From Pseudorhodobacter sp. E13 (GTDB lineage: Bacteria > Pseudomonadota > Alphaproteobacteria > Rhodobacterales > Rhodobacteraceae): DNA of 64,000 nucleotides. The stretch's first letter is position 1; each line of letters opens with the position of its first letter. A program made the translations under genes and the position numbers. Shown piece by piece: positions 24,794 to 34,992 of the stretch. The notes beneath the pieces were generated by a model. The model did no database searches. It was not told the origin of the DNA and saw only the letters and a program-made list of their open reading frames with translations. The stretch spans positions 310,001 to 374,000 of the forward strand of contig NZ_RPEN01000159.1 of assembly GCF_003991405.1 (NCBI RefSeq), in the 5' to 3' direction.

Positions 24794-26403
24794 AGGCCAC
24801 CTGCCCGCACCGGTCCAAAGGCGGCGGCCATCAAGCTGCGCGTGTAATCCGTTTGCGGGTTGTCAAAAATGTCAGACCCGGCACCGGATTCCACCACATC
24901 GCCCTGTTTCATCACGATGACCTTATGCGCCAGCGCCCGCACCACGCGCAGATCATGGCTGATGAACAGATAGGCAAGCCCCTGTTTGCGCTGCAAATTG
25001 CGCAGCAACTCCACGATCTGCACCTGCACGGTCATATCCAGCGCGCTTGTGGGTTCATCCAGCAGCACCAGCTTGGGCCGCAGGATCATCGCGCGGGCAA
25101 TCGCCACCCGCTGCCGCTGCCCGCCTGAAAACTCATGCGGATAGCGGCCCATCATCGCCGGATCGAGGCCCACCTCACCCATGATCTCGGCCACCAACTT
25201 GCGATGGTCCAGCCCTTTGTCGGTGGAATGCACGCCCAGACCTTCCGCTATGATCTGCTCAATCGTCATGCGGGGCGACAGGCTGCCGAAGGGGTCTTGA
25301 AACACGATCTGCATCTGGTGCCGCAGGCTGCGCATCTGGTTGGCATTCCAGCCCTGCACATCCTGCCCCATGAACACGATCGGCCCGTCAGACTGGATCA
25401 GCCGAAGGATGGCCAGCGCCAGCGTGGTCTTGCCAGACCCGCTTTCGCCCACGATCCCCAAGGTTTCCCCGGCCCGAACCGACAGGCTGGCAGCATTCAC
25501 CGCCTTCACATGCCCCACGGTGCGGCGCAAAAAGCCGCGCTGAATGGGAAACCAGACCCGCAGGTTCTCGGTGCGCACAATCTCGGCACCATCTGCGGGC
25601 GCGGGTTCGGCGCGGCCTTTCGGCTCTGCCTCCAGCAAGGTGCGGGTATAGGGGTGCTTGGGCGCGTCAAAAATCTCGGCGGTGCGGCCTTGTTCCACAA
25701 TCTCGCCGCCTTGCATCACGCAAACCCGGTCAGCGATGCGCCGCACGATGCCCAGATCATGCGTGATGAACAGCAGGCTCAGGCCCTCGCGCTCTTTCAA
25801 TTCGGCCAGAAGTTCAAGGATTTGTGCCTGAATGGTCACGTCCAGCGCGGTAGTCGGCTCATCCGCGATCAGCAGTTCCGGCCCGTTGGCCAGCGCCATC
25901 GCGATCATCACCCGCTGGCGTTGCCCACCTGAAAGCTGGTGCGGATAGGCCCCAAGCCGGCTTTCCGCATCGCGGATACCCACCTTGTCCAGCAATTCCA
26001 GAATACGCACCCGCGCCGCCGCCCCATCCAAGCCCTGATGCAGCAGGATGCTTTCGGCCAGTTGCTTTTCAATCGTGTGCAGCGGGTTCAGGCTGGTCAT
26101 CGGCTCTTGGAAAATAAAGCTGATGTCATTGCCGCGCACCCGGCGCAAATCCGCCTCGGGCGCGCCGACCATCTGGGTGCCGTTATAGACCACCGACCCT
26201 GCAACCTCGGCGCTTTCGGGCAGCAGCGCCACGGTGGACAGCGCCGTCACCGATTTGCCCGACCCGCTTTCCCCCACCAGCGCCACGGTTTCCCCGCGCC
26301 CCACGGTGAATGACACGCCCTTGACCGCCTGCACCACGCGCCCATCCTGCCGGAACCCGATCCGCAGGTTTTCAACGGCCAACACGGTTTCACTTACACT
26401 CAT
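24790..26403 (-). CDS. yejF: Peptide ABC transporter, fused double ATPase YejF
   Basis: A 537-residue protein with two complete ABC domains of the oligopeptide type. Domain 1 has Walker [10 protein letters not shown], signature LSGGQRQR and Walker [13 protein letters not shown]; domain 2 has [17 protein letters not shown] and [12 protein letters not shown]. YejF energises the YejABEF importer for oligopeptides, including microcin C-type peptides in enterobacteria. Its start overlaps the yejE stop by 4 bases, and its stop overlaps the TTG start of the glycosyltransferase. Confidence 0.93.
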   Translation of the reverse strand: MSVSETVLAVENLRIGFRQDGRVVQAVKGVSFTVGRGETVALVGESGSGKSVTALSTVALLPESAEVAGSVVYNGTQMVGAPEADLRRVRGNDISFIFQEPMTSLNPLHTIEKQLAESILLHQGLDGAAARVRILELLDKVGIRDAESRLGAYPHQLSGGQRQRVMIAMALANGPELLIADEPTTALDVTIQAQILELLAELKEREGLSLLFITHDLGIVRRIADRVCVMQGGEIVEQGRTAEIFDAPKHPYTRTLLEAEPKGRAEPAPADGAEIVRTENLRVWFPIQRGFLRRTVGHVKAVNAASLSVRAGETLGIVGESGSGKTTLALAILRLIQSDGPIVFMGQDVQGWNANQMRSLRHQMQIVFQDPFGSLSPRMTIEQIIAEGLGVHSTDKGLDHRKLVAEIMGEVGLDPAMMGRYPHEFSGGQRQRVAIARAMILRPKLVLLDEPTSALDMTVQVQIVELLRNLQRKQGLAYLFISHDLRVVRALAHKVIVMKQGDVVESGAGSDIFDNPQTDYTRSLMAAAFGPVRAGGL

Positions 26404-27500
26404 TGAAACGTCTTTCGCGGGTCAAACGCATCACGCACGCCTTCAAAGATGAACACCAGAAGGCTGAGCATGATGGAAAAGGTAAGGAAGGCGGTAAAGG
26501 CAAGCCATGGCGCTTGCAGGTTCTGCTTGGCCTGCAAGGTCAACTCTCCCAGACTGGGGGCCGAGGCTGGCAGGCCAAAGCCCAGAAAATCCAGCACAGC
26601 AAGCGAGCCAATGGTGCCCGTGATGATAAAGGGCACCATGGTCAGCGTGGCAACCATGGCATTGGGCAGCACATGGCGGAACATGATCACCCGGTCCGAA
26701 ACGCCCAAGGCCCGCGCTGCGCGCACATATTCAAAGTTGCGCGCCCGCAGGAATTCGGCGCGCACCACGCCCACCAGCGCCGTCCAGCCAAACAGCACCA
26801 TCAACCCGACCAACAGCCAGAAATTCATCCGCCAGATCGCAGCGACAATGATGATGACATAAAGGCTGGGGGTTGACCCCCACAGCTCGATCAGGCGTTG
26901 AAAGAACAGGTCGATCCAGCCGCCGAAATAGCCCTGCACCGCCCCCGCCGCGATCCCGATGACCGAGGTGAGAAGCGTCACGATCAGCGCAAAACTGACC
27001 GAGATGCGGAAGCCGTAAATCACCCGCGCCAACACATCGCGCGCGGTGTTATCGGTGCCCAGCCAATGGTTTGCATCCGGCGGGCTGGGGGCCGCGCGGC
27101 CAATATCGTTGATGGTGTTATAGCTATAGGGCACGATGGGCCACAAAACCCAACCCGGCTCCGCCCCCTCCAGCGTTCCCGCCTCCAGCGCGGCAAGCGA
27201 GGCGTCCGGGTCATCCAGACAGGCCTCCACCCCGCCCGACCGGATCAGGCAGCGCACCTCGGGGTCGCGGTATTTCGCTTCGGTGCGAAAGTCGCCGCCA
27301 AAGGTTGTCTCGGGGTAGAATTTCAGGAAAGGCGCGTAAACCTCACCGCGATAGCTGACCAGCAGCGGCTTGTCATTGGCCAATACCTCGGCCATCAGCG
27401 ACAGGCCGAACAGCACCGAGAATATCCACAGCGACCACAGCGCGCGGCGGTTCGCCTTGAAATTGCGCCAGCGGCGTTGATTAAGCGGGGAAAGAGCCAT
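26400..27500 (-). CDS. yejE: Peptide ABC transporter permease YejE
   Basis: A 366-residue DppC-type permease with a hydrophobic segment at residues 22-42, a large periplasmic insert (about 45-150) typical of YejE, and five membrane segments carrying the permease loop RAARALGVSDRVIMFRHVLPNA near residue 280. It forms the channel with YejB. Its start shares one base with the yejB stop and its stop overlaps yejF by 4 bases. Confidence 0.92.
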   Translation of the reverse strand: MALSPLNQRRWRNFKANRRALWSLWIFSVLFGLSLMAEVLANDKPLLVSYRGEVYAPFLKFYPETTFGGDFRTEAKYRDPEVRCLIRSGGVEACLDDPDASLAALEAGTLEGAEPGWVLWPIVPYSYNTINDIGRAAPSPPDANHWLGTDNTARDVLARVIYGFRISVSFALIVTLLTSVIGIAAGAVQGYFGGWIDLFFQRLIELWGSTPSLYVIIIVAAIWRMNFWLLVGLMVLFGWTALVGVVRAEFLRARNFEYVRAARALGVSDRVIMFRHVLPNAMVATLTMVPFIITGTIGSLAVLDFLGFGLPASAPSLGELTLQAKQNLQAPWLAFTAFLTFSIMLSLLVFIFEGVRDAFDPRKTFQ

Positions 27501-28579
27501 CAGCCACGCCCCTCAAAATCAATGCGCGGATCAATCCAGACATACATAAGGTCTGACAAAATCCCGACCACAAGCCCCATCAGGCCAAAGAAGAACAGCG
27601 TGCCAAAGATCACCGGATAATCGCGTTCCACCGCCGCCTTGAAGCCCAACTGCCCCAGACCATCCAGCGAAAAGATCGTCTCGATGATCAGGCTGCCGCC
27701 AAAGAATACCGACACGAACACCGCCGGAAAGCCCGCAATCACGATCAGCATCGCATTGCGGAACACATGGCCGTAAAGCACGCGGCTTTCCGACAGGCCC
27801 TTGGCCCGCGCGGTCATCACATATTGCTTCTTGATCTCATCCAGAAAGCTGTTCTTGGTCAGCAGGGTCAGCGTGGCAAAGCTTGCGATGGTCGATGCGA
27901 CCACGGGCAAGGTGATGTGCCACAGGTAATCCAGCACTTTGCCGATCATCGTCAGATCGTCGAAATTATCCGAGGTCAGCCCCCGCAGCGGAAAGATTTT
28001 CCAATAGGACCCGCCCGCAAACAGCACCAGCAGCAGAATGGCGAACAAAAAGCCGGGGATCGCATAGGCCACGATAATCACCCCCGATGTCCATGTATCA
28101 AAGGGCGATCCGTCCCGCATCGCCTTCTTGATCCCCAAGGGAATCGAGACAAGATAGGCGATCAACGTCGACCAAAGCCCAAGACTGATAGACACCGGCA
28201 TCTTTTCCAGCACCAGATCGGTCACGGAAATAGACCGGAAATAGCTTTCGCCGAAATCGAAGCGGGCGTAATCCCACATCATGTTCAAAAACCGCTCCAG
28301 CGGCGGTTTGTCAAAACCGAACTGGCGTTCCAGATCGGCAATGAATTCCGGCGGGAGGCCCCGCGCGCCAAGATATTCGCTGTTGCCGCCGCTGCCTTCG
28401 ATCCCTGCATCACCGGAACCGGAAATCCCTTGCAAACTGTCGCCGCCGCCATCCAGCCGCGCCAACACCTGTTCAATCGGGCCACCCGGCACAAATTGCA
28501 CAAGGCTGAAGTTGATGATCATGATCCCGACCAATGTCGGAATGATCAGCAACAATCGCCGAAGGATATAGGCTCCCAT
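27500..28579 (-). CDS. yejB: Peptide ABC transporter permease YejB
   Basis: A 359-residue DppB-type permease beginning [20 protein letters not shown]. After a periplasmic insert with Gly/Ser-rich [10 protein letters not shown], the membrane core has five segments and the permease loop [22 protein letters not shown]. It forms a heterodimer with YejE. It lies 25 bases downstream of yejA. Confidence 0.93.
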   Translation of the reverse strand: MGAYILRRLLLIIPTLVGIMIINFSLVQFVPGGPIEQVLARLDGGGDSLQGISGSGDAGIEGSGGNSEYLGARGLPPEFIADLERQFGFDKPPLERFLNMMWDYARFDFGESYFRSISVTDLVLEKMPVSISLGLWSTLIAYLVSIPLGIKKAMRDGSPFDTWTSGVIIVAYAIPGFLFAILLLVLFAGGSYWKIFPLRGLTSDNFDDLTMIGKVLDYLWHITLPVVASTIASFATLTLLTKNSFLDEIKKQYVMTARAKGLSESRVLYGHVFRNAMLIVIAGFPAVFVSVFFGGSLIIETIFSLDGLGQLGFKAAVERDYPVIFGTLFFFGLMGLVVGILSDLMYVWIDPRIDFEGRG

Positions 28580-28604
28580 ACTGCTTACCCGCCGTTTTTT
28601 ATCG

Positions 28605-30521
28605 TTATTTTAGCGCGCCCGAAGCTTTCAGGGCCGCTGCCTTTTCCGCGTTGTACCACCAGAAACTCAATTCGCCCAGAGCATAGGGCGGCAGCGTTTC
28701 CGGGTGTTCATACATATCGTAATAGGCAACGGTATGGCTGCCCTTGAACCATTGGAACACTCCAAAGCGTTCAGCCCGCATGATGCGGTCCAGCGCCTTG
28801 GTAGCCGTGGTCAGGCTGTCCAGACTGTCGGCGGCCAGAACCACCTCAATCGCGCGGTCCACGGCAGGGCTTTTCAACCCCATCTTGTTAAAGGCCGACA
28901 CATCGGCAGTTTCCGACCCGTAATATTGCTTCAGCTCAGTCCCCGAGAAATAGTTGGTCCGGCTGAAATCGGTGATGATGTCGAAATCATAATTCGGCGG
29001 CCGCTCGCGGCTTTGCATCTGCGCATCATCCACCCGCGTCAGCACGGCATCAAGGCCCAGCGCCCGCAGGTTTTCGATATAAGGGTTGATGATCCGGTCA
29101 AAGCTGGCGCTGTCGTTCAGGTATTCCACGCGGAACACCTCGCCCTTGGCATTGCGGCGCATCCCGTCATCGCCCACGATCCAGCCCGCTTCCTCCATCA
29201 AGGCCGAGGCTTTGCGCAGGTTGCCCCGGTCCAACTGCCGCGCCCCCGAGGCCGGAGGCATCACCACCTCATCCGTCAGGATCGACGCGGGCAACAGCCC
29301 CTCATCGACCAAAGGCTGCAAAATCGCCACTTCTTCGGGCGATGGCACGCCTGTCGCTTCAAGGAAGGAATTGCCCCAATACGAGGTCACACGGTCATAG
29401 ATGCCGTAAAACAGCGTCTCATTCGACCATTCGAAATTGAACATCAGGCCCAGCGCCTCTCGCACGCGCGGGTCTTGGAACTTTTCGCGGCGCAGGTTGA
29501 AGATGAAGGACTGGCCGTTGGATTTTTCGCCCGAAGGCAGTTCGGCCTTGATAATCGACCCGTTCTGCACCGCCGGGAAATCATAGCCCGTCGCCCATTT
29601 GATCGAGGACGCCTCATTGCGGAAAGTGTAGGTGCCGGCCTTGAACCCTTCAAAGGCCGCATCATAATCGCCGAAATATTCAATCCGGATCGCATCGAAA
29701 TTATTGGTGCCCACACGCAGCGGATGCGTATTCCCCCAATAATCCGGGTTGCGGCGATAGGTGATGGATTCCCCGGTTTTCATACTGTCCAGAAGATAGG
29801 GCCCCGTGCCCAGAAACGGCGTCAGGCTGCTTTCTTCTAGGTCCAGCCCCTCTGCCTCATATTGCGCTTTGGACAGGATCGGCAAGCCGCCGACATCCTG
29901 CGGCAGATCGCGGGTCGGGATGCCGGTTTTGAAGGTGAACTTCACCCGCAGCGGGTCCAGCGCCTCTACCATTTCGACCTTGGTGGCAAAGATGGTGCGG
30001 AAATCGGTCAGGCCTTTGGCAAGGAAGGTTTCATAGGAAAAGATCACATCCTCTGCCGTCATCGGGCTGCCATCGGAAAACCGCACATCGTCGCGCAGGT
30101 TGAAGATGACCCAAGACCGGTCTTCGGGATATTCCAGCGTGGTGCAGAGCAAGCAATAGGCAGCGCCGATCTCATCGCTGGTGCCTTCCAAAATCGATTC
30201 GTATGGGGCCGAGGACAAGGCCGCCGCCCGCCCCTTGATCGAATAGGGGTTCATGCTGTCAAACCCGCCCGAGGTCCATTCCGAAATCTCGCCGCCCTTG
30301 GGGGCATCGGGGTTCACATAATCCAGATGTTTGAAATCGGCGGGGTATTTCAATTCCCCAAATGTCGAGATGCCATGCGCGGTGATCGTGGTTTCGGCCC
30401 GCGCGCCCATCGCAGTGGCGGCCAGCGCCAACAGCACGGCCCCGCCCATCAATCCGGCCTTGATCTGTGCCGACATGGGCGCCAGCGCCTTTGACGATAC
30501 CACCGTTTTCTGAACCCGCAT
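28605..30521 (-). CDS. yejA: Periplasmic peptide-binding protein YejA
   Basis: A 638-residue SBP_bac_5-type binding protein with a long signal region (charged start, hydrophobic core near residues 23-40, cleavage near ARA). The mature part starts [20 protein letters not shown], followed by [12 protein letters not shown], typical of YejA. It delivers oligopeptides to YejBEF. ATG 30521 has GGGAGATCAGG before it; the open frame to 30599 lies in the promoter region. It is the first gene of the yejABEF-glycosyltransferase unit. Confidence 0.92.
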   Translation of the reverse strand: MRVQKTVVSSKALAPMSAQIKAGLMGGAVLLALAATAMGARAETTITAHGISTFGELKYPADFKHLDYVNPDAPKGGEISEWTSGGFDSMNPYSIKGRAAALSSAPYESILEGTSDEIGAAYCLLCTTLEYPEDRSWVIFNLRDDVRFSDGSPMTAEDVIFSYETFLAKGLTDFRTIFATKVEMVEALDPLRVKFTFKTGIPTRDLPQDVGGLPILSKAQYEAEGLDLEESSLTPFLGTGPYLLDSMKTGESITYRRNPDYWGNTHPLRVGTNNFDAIRIEYFGDYDAAFEGFKAGTYTFRNEASSIKWATGYDFPAVQNGSIIKAELPSGEKSNGQSFIFNLRREKFQDPRVREALGLMFNFEWSNETLFYGIYDRVTSYWGNSFLEATGVPSPEEVAILQPLVDEGLLPASILTDEVVMPPASGARQLDRGNLRKASALMEEAGWIVGDDGMRRNAKGEVFRVEYLNDSASFDRIINPYIENLRALGLDAVLTRVDDAQMQSRERPPNYDFDIITDFSRTNYFSGTELKQYYGSETADVSAFNKMGLKSPAVDRAIEVVLAADSLDSLTTATKALDRIMRAERFGVFQWFKGSHTVAYYDMYEHPETLPPYALGELSFWWYNAEKAAALKASGALK

Positions 30522-30640
30522 CCTGATCTCCCTGCCTGTGTCTGTCGCCGTTGGAACCGGCAACAATCTTAGATGTAATGCTAGTGTGGAACGGGTCACG
30601 GCCTCAAGTTGCGATTGCGTGATTTTGGCCCCTGAAACGC

Positions 30641-30667
30641 AAAAGGCCGCCCTTTTGGGCGGCCTGT
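30641..30667 (-). terminator. Rho-independent terminator after cycM
   Basis: On the minus strand AGGCCGCCC, loop AAAA, GGGCGGCCT runs into TTTT. It lies 20 bases after the cytochrome stop and separates it from the yej promoter. Confidence 0.85.
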
Positions 30668-30686
30668 CACATAAATCTGCGTCAGA

Positions 30687-31202
30687 TCACTGCTGCGTTG
30701 CCAGCCATGCGATCAGGTTCGCCCGGTCGGTCGCTTTGGGCAAGCCTGCAAAGCTCATCTTGGTGCCGGGGGCGTATTTCTTGGGGTTCAGCAGGAACGC
30801 ATCCAGATTTGCCGGGGTCCAGGCTTCGGAAGACATCCCGACCAGAACCTCCGAATAGCCGAAACCACCGACAGAGGCTTTGGGCCGATCCACAACACCG
30901 TTCAGATGCGGGCCGGTGCCATCGGTGCCATCAACCTTGTGGCAGGCCTTGCACTTGGCGAATACCTTTTCACCCGCCGCAGCATCAGCCGAGGCATACA
31001 CTTCTTCGAAGGTCGGGCCTTCGGCAGCGGTTTCGGTGGCTTCTTCGGCCCCGGTGTCGATGGTGTAGGCTTGCTCACCCTCACCGCCATGGCCGCCACC
31101 AGTGGTATAGAGCGCATCAGCCGCCCAACCGCCCAGCATAAACACCAGCAAGGACCCGCAAGCGGCCCCGAGAATTTTGGTCGAAGTCATCGTGTCGAAC
31201 AT
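30687..31202 (-). CDS. cycM: Membrane-anchored cytochrome c (CycM/cy type)
   Basis: A 171-residue class I cytochrome c with an N-terminal uncleaved anchor ([20 protein letters not shown]), an acidic Ala/Glu/Thr-rich linker (residues 40-65) and a haem domain with CKACH at 84-88 and the Met ligand in PGTKMSFAG. The MFDTM start and layout match the cytochrome cy / c552 proteins that carry electrons from the bc1 complex to oxidases in Rhodobacter and Paracoccus. ATG 31202 has GAGG before it. It is divergent from pheA, and a terminator follows. Confidence 0.9.
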   Translation of the reverse strand: MFDTMTSTKILGAACGSLLVFMLGGWAADALYTTGGGHGGEGEQAYTIDTGAEEATETAAEGPTFEEVYASADAAAGEKVFAKCKACHKVDGTDGTGPHLNGVVDRPKASVGGFGYSEVLVGMSSEAWTPANLDAFLLNPKKYAPGTKMSFAGLPKATDRANLIAWLATQQ

Positions 31203-31322
31203 GTCGCGCCTCACATCAGCGTTCACTTTGGGCGCTTCTAACCGCTTCCCACGCCCCAATTCAAGGTATACTAGCGCGACCAAACGCCTCTATGCCGCTT
31301 TTATCGACGGAGAATAGCTAAA

Positions 31323-32153
31323 ATGACCGGACGCATCGCTTTTCAGGGGGAGTTGGGTGCCTATTCGCACGAAGCTTGCCGTCAGGCCCGCCCGGGGATG
31401 GAGCCATTTCCCTGCCGCACCTTTGAAGATGCAATCGAAGCTTGCCGGTCGGGTGAGGTTGATCTGGCGATGCTGCCGGTGGAAAATTCGACCTATGGCC
31501 GGGTGGCCGATATTCACACGCTGCTGCCCGGCTCTGGTCTGCGGATCATTGATGAGGCGTTTGTCCGCGTTCATATCAGCCTGCTGGCCGTTCCGGGCAC
31601 CAAGCTGGCCGAGGTGAAGCGCGCGATGAGCCATACGGTTTTGCTGGGCCAGTGCCGGGACTTTCTGAAATCCCACGCGATCAGCGCCGTCACGGGGGCC
31701 GATACCGCCGGGTCAGCCAAGGCTGTGGCCGAAAAGGGCGATCCGGCCTTGGCGGCGCTTGCCTCGGACCTCGCCGGTGAGATTTACGGGCTGGATGTGC
31801 TGGCCCGCCAGATCGAGGACCAGTCCAACAACACGACCCGTTTTCTTGTGATGTCGCGCGAGGCGGATTTTTCGCGCCGTGCCGAGAAGATGATGACCAC
31901 TTTCACCTTCCGGGTCCGCAACATTCCGGCGGCGCTGTATAAGGCGATGGGCGGCTTTGCGACCAATGGGGTCAACATGACAAAGCTGGAAAGCTATATG
32001 GTTGGCGGGTCCTTCACCGCGACCGAATTTTACGCCGATATCGAAGGCCACCCCGAGGATGCCAATGTAAAGCTGGCGCTGGATGAGCTGAAATTCTTTA
32101 CCTCCGAGCATGATATTCTGGGCGTCTATCCGGCAGATCATCGACGGGATTGA
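31323..32153 (+). CDS. pheA: Prephenate dehydratase
   Basis: A 276-residue monofunctional enzyme that converts prephenate to phenylpyruvate in phenylalanine synthesis. The catalytic region has GELGAYSHEA at the start, PVENSTYGRV near residue 53 and NNTTRFLVM near residue 167; a C-terminal ACT domain starts near residue 188. The ACT phenylalanine motif usually ESRP reads ESYM in KLESYMVGG, so feedback control may differ. There is no chorismate mutase domain. It is divergent from cycM and followed by a 607-base gene-free stretch. Confidence 0.95.
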   Translation: MTGRIAFQGELGAYSHEACRQARPGMEPFPCRTFEDAIEACRSGEVDLAMLPVENSTYGRVADIHTLLPGSGLRIIDEAFVRVHISLLAVPGTKLAEVKRAMSHTVLLGQCRDFLKSHAISAVTGADTAGSAKAVAEKGDPALAALASDLAGEIYGLDVLARQIEDQSNNTTRFLVMSREADFSRRAEKMMTTFTFRVRNIPAALYKAMGGFATNGVNMTKLESYMVGGSFTATEFYADIEGHPEDANVKLALDELKFFTSEHDILGVYPADHRRD

Positions 32154-32760
32154 GTGCGGAACGCCGCACGGAATCGCGCGCGGAGGACCGGACAAGCCTT
32201 TGATATACCTTCATATATTTTTATTTTTTAACCCAATCTTAACCTGCGTTCGCGCAGCAAGGCGGGGCATAGCTTTGCCCAAGGGCTGCGCTTGAAACAA
32301 CTCTTTCAAAGCCAAAAGACAAACCCTGCCACGCATATACAAGCTGTCAAAAGACAGGCTGCGACGATACTGAACCGGCCTTCAGCTTCCAATTGAATCC
32401 CATTCTTTCTGCTGATCAGAAGCTTTATGGATTGCCTTGGTGGCTTATGAGCTAAAGGGCGTGTTGCCATTAAGAGAACCTCATATTCTTACGAAGGCCG
32501 CCGGAGCCTCAGAAAGGATCATGACCTGATACCGCACGTATGGCACTGAAAGGCTTTGAAAGCCCTAGGCCACTATCAAGGTGCGCTATTCACAAGGAAA
32601 GTGGGTGGTAGCGCGCTAGCCCAGTATCAGGGACGCCACGAAGAATCGCAATTCGGTTGCTTTTGGAAAAAGCGTTTCAAGCGGCAAAATCGTCGGAATA
32701 CATCGCTAGCAGCGGCAGAAACTGATTTCGCAGCGTGCTCCCCCTCCGGTCGCTTACCAG
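32154..32760. other. Gene-free, AT-richer 607-base region
   Basis: No supported gene lies here. The stretch is less GC-rich than its surroundings, with an AT run at about 32200-32245. The open frames are short and have neither the local codon bias nor a ribosome site. Small structures seen are a hairpin CTGTC-AAAA-GACAG at 32344-32357 and the palindrome GGCTTT-G-AAAGCC at 32552-32564. It may be a decayed mobile element or gene, or hold a small RNA; the sequence does not decide. Confidence 0.5.
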
Positions 32761-33783
32761 CTACGCGCCATTTTGCCCTTGCCGATAGGCGGCGGGTGAC
32801 TGGTTGTAGCTGCGCTGAAACTCTCGGTAAAAGTTGGACCGGGTGAGAAAGCCGGACTGGGCGGCGATGTCGGTCACGCTTAGGTCGGTGTCGCGCAGCA
32901 ACCCGGCGGCATGGTCCAGCCGGAAGCCGTTGACATATTGCGACACGTTCATGCCCTTGGTCTGGTTGATCGCGGCGGACAGGCTGCGCATGGGCACATG
33001 CATCCGCTTGGCAAGCCGTTCGATGGTCAGGCCGGTATCAAGATAAAGCTGCGAGGATATCAGAAACGCCGCAGCGGCGCGTTCCAGCGCGGCGGGTTCT
33101 TCTTGTGGCGCGGGGGCTGGTGGGGCGGGACGCAGGCGGGGGGCGGCAAAGCCCGCAGCGGTGATGATGGCCAGCAGCAGGGCCACGATCAGCCCGATGG
33201 AACTGAGCGAGATGATGCGCACTGCTTCGGCGCTGCGTTGCAAGGCAAAGCTGATGGCGATGGCGCTGTCGATCAGCAGCAGCGCGATCAGGAACCCGGC
33301 AGCCCAAAGCATCCAGCGGTGCAAGGCGGGTGTCAGGTCAAGCCGCGCCTGCACCAGATGATTCGGGCCTTTGCGCCACAGCAACAGCAAGGCCGCGCTG
33401 TAGAACGCATAGCTCGCCGCGATACTGCCATCAAAGCCGGCCCAGCCCCACAGATGGGTTTGCAACAGCCCCCCAAGCGCCACGGCGACCCCGATATGCA
33501 GCGCAACCATACGGCGGGCGCGTTGCGGTTTGGCCCCCAGCACGGCAAACCCAAGATACAGGAAGGGCCCGCCCAGCAGCGGCAGCACACGTTGCAACGG
33601 GATGAACTGTTCCAGCCCATAGCCAAAGCGCACCCCCACCAGCAAGGCCCCCAAGGCAACCACCGCAAAGAAGGCAACGAACATCGCCCGCGCCAAGGCC
33701 AGCCCAAAATCCACCCGCCAGACAAGCGCACTGGCGGCAAGGGCCAGCAGAAAGCTGAGGATGGGCAGCGGGAATTGCATCAT
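32761..33783 (-). CDS. Membrane-embedded AraC-family regulator
   Basis: A 340-residue protein with about seven hydrophobic segments in the first 215 residues (starting FPLPILSFLLALAASALVW), a Pro/Ala-rich linker, and a C-terminal AraC/XylS DNA-binding domain with two helix-turn-helix motifs (LTIERLAKRMHVPMRSLSAAI and VTDIAAQSGFLTRSNFYREFQ). It may sense a signal in the membrane and regulate transcription directly. ATG 33783 or 33780 is used; no strong ribosome site is seen. It is divergent from a secreted hydrolase, with a nested inverted repeat between them. Confidence 0.88.
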   Translation of the reverse strand: MMQFPLPILSFLLALAASALVWRVDFGLALARAMFVAFFAVVALGALLVGVRFGYGLEQFIPLQRVLPLLGGPFLYLGFAVLGAKPQRARRMVALHIGVAVALGGLLQTHLWGWAGFDGSIAASYAFYSAALLLLWRKGPNHLVQARLDLTPALHRWMLWAAGFLIALLLIDSAIAISFALQRSAEAVRIISLSSIGLIVALLLAIITAAGFAAPRLRPAPPAPAPQEEPAALERAAAAFLISSQLYLDTGLTIERLAKRMHVPMRSLSAAINQTKGMNVSQYVNGFRLDHAAGLLRDTDLSVTDIAAQSGFLTRSNFYREFQRSYNQSPAAYRQGQNGA

Positions 33784-33797
33784 GGCGTCTGTCTTAC

Positions 33798-33843
33798 CTG
33801 TCCTTGATCCTGCCAAACTGTCCCGGATCAGGTTTCAGGACAG
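33798..33843. promoter_or_regulatory. Nested inverted repeat between AraC regulator and hydrolase
   Basis: Outer arms CTGTCCT (33798-33804) and AGGACAG (33837-33843) and inner arms TGATCC (33805-33810) and GGATCA (33825-33830) are all perfect. Inner arm centres are 20 bases apart, about two helical turns. It lies 15 bases before the regulator start and 83 before the hydrolase start; a candidate operator. Confidence 0.5.
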
Positions 33844-33925
33844 CAGACAGGGGGTCAACCTATTGTTTCGACTGCGATTATGGCCAAGGTCAAGGGCACA
33901 ACATCACATCCATCGGAGTCCTACC

Positions 33926-34954
33926 ATGAAATACCGGATCGCAACCACTGCCTTTGCCCTTCTTGCCAGCACGACCGCGCTTTGGGCCGAGGCCCCTTAT
34001 CACACGGGCATGGTCGCCTTTGACATCGCAGATGCGGCCCGCGCGCTGGATGGCTTTGTCTGGTATCCGACCGCGCAGGCCGAAGGCGCCGTTGCGGCGC
34101 ATGGCAACAAGGTTTGGCAAGCCGTCAGCGTGGTGCCGGATGCGCCGCTGGTGGCGGGGGCGCATCCGCTGGTGGTGCTGTCGCATGGCATGTATGGCAA
34201 TGCCAATAATCAGGCATGGCTGGCGCAAGCATTGGTGGCGCAGGGCTATGTGGTGGCGGCGGTGAACCATCCGGGCAGTTCCTCCTTCAACAAAGACCCG
34301 GACCAGCGGCGTGCCCTGTGGCAGCGGTCGCGCGATATTTCGCGGGTGATCGACTATGTGATGGGCGGCGCAGGGATTGGGGTAGAGGTAGAGCCTGCAC
34401 GGATTTTCATGGCCGGGCATTCGCTGGGCGGGTTTACGGCGGTGTCGCTGGCGGGCGGGCAGTTCGACGGGGCGGTGTTTGAGGCGTCTTGCGCGCAGGC
34501 CCCCGATGATCTGGCCTGCGGTGTCTTTGCCGATTGGCAGATCGCCCAGACGCCCGAAGATCTGGCCCAGATGGAGGCAGATTTGTCGGACCCGCGGATT
34601 GCGGCTTTTGCGGTGTTCGATCTGGGCGGTGCGCCGTTCTTTTCCGCGCCGAGTTTGGCAGCGATCGACCGTCCGATGCTGGTGATCGGGGCACCTGAGG
34701 ACATGCATGGCATGAACATTGACCGGGAATCGCGCGGATTGGCGGCGCGGCTTCCAAGTGCGCGGCTGACCTATCTGGAACCGGCGGGCTTGGCGCATTT
34801 CGATTTTCTGGGCGAATGCACCGAAGTCGGGTTGGAGATTTTGAAGGAGGAGGAACCCGAAGACGCCTTTGTCTGCGAAAAAGGCACCACGGAGCGGGCG
34901 CAGGACCACCAGAGCATCGCCGCTGCGGTGCAGGGGTTTTTCGACGATCTGTAA
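33926..34954 (+). CDS. Secreted alpha/beta hydrolase (dienelactone hydrolase-like)
   Basis: A 342-residue protein with a signal peptide (residues 1-21) and an alpha/beta-hydrolase fold. The nucleophile elbow is GHSLGG in IFMAGHSLGGFTAVSLAG near residue 164; HPLVVLSHGMYGN carries the oxyanion strand, and DRPMLVIGAPEDMHG and LAHFDF supply likely acid and His. It resembles predicted dienelactone hydrolases and PAF-acetylhydrolase-like proteins. Substrate unknown. ATG 33926 has CGGAG before it and gives the signal peptide; the frame is open to 33761. Divergent from the AraC gene, which probably controls it. Confidence 0.85.
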   Translation: MKYRIATTAFALLASTTALWAEAPYHTGMVAFDIADAARALDGFVWYPTAQAEGAVAAHGNKVWQAVSVVPDAPLVAGAHPLVVLSHGMYGNANNQAWLAQALVAQGYVVAAVNHPGSSSFNKDPDQRRALWQRSRDISRVIDYVMGGAGIGVEVEPARIFMAGHSLGGFTAVSLAGGQFDGAVFEASCAQAPDDLACGVFADWQIAQTPEDLAQMEADLSDPRIAAFAVFDLGGAPFFSAPSLAAIDRPMLVIGAPEDMHGMNIDRESRGLAARLPSARLTYLEPAGLAHFDFLGECTEVGLEILKEEEPEDAFVCEKGTTERAQDHQSIAAAVQGFFDDL

Positions 34955-34956
34955 GG

Positions 34957-34982
34957 AAAAAAAGGGGGCAGCGATGCCCCCG
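34957..34982 (-). terminator. Rho-independent terminator of the SRPBCC gene
   Basis: On the minus strand GGGGGC, loop ATCGCT, GCCCCC is followed by seven T. It lies just after the SRPBCC stop and just after the hydrolase stop on the other strand, so it may serve both. Confidence 0.85.
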
Positions 34983-34992
34983 ACCCGCTGTG

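Noticed and set aside
28704-29840. Plus-strand open frame opposite yejA
   Set aside because: Shadow of a protein with clear YejA motifs; no ribosome site or domain.
32440-32500. Possible insertion-sequence end (GGGCGTGTTGCC) in the gene-free island
   Set aside because: Only a loose resemblance to IS5-type ends; no matching inverted repeat, target duplication or transposase fragment was found.
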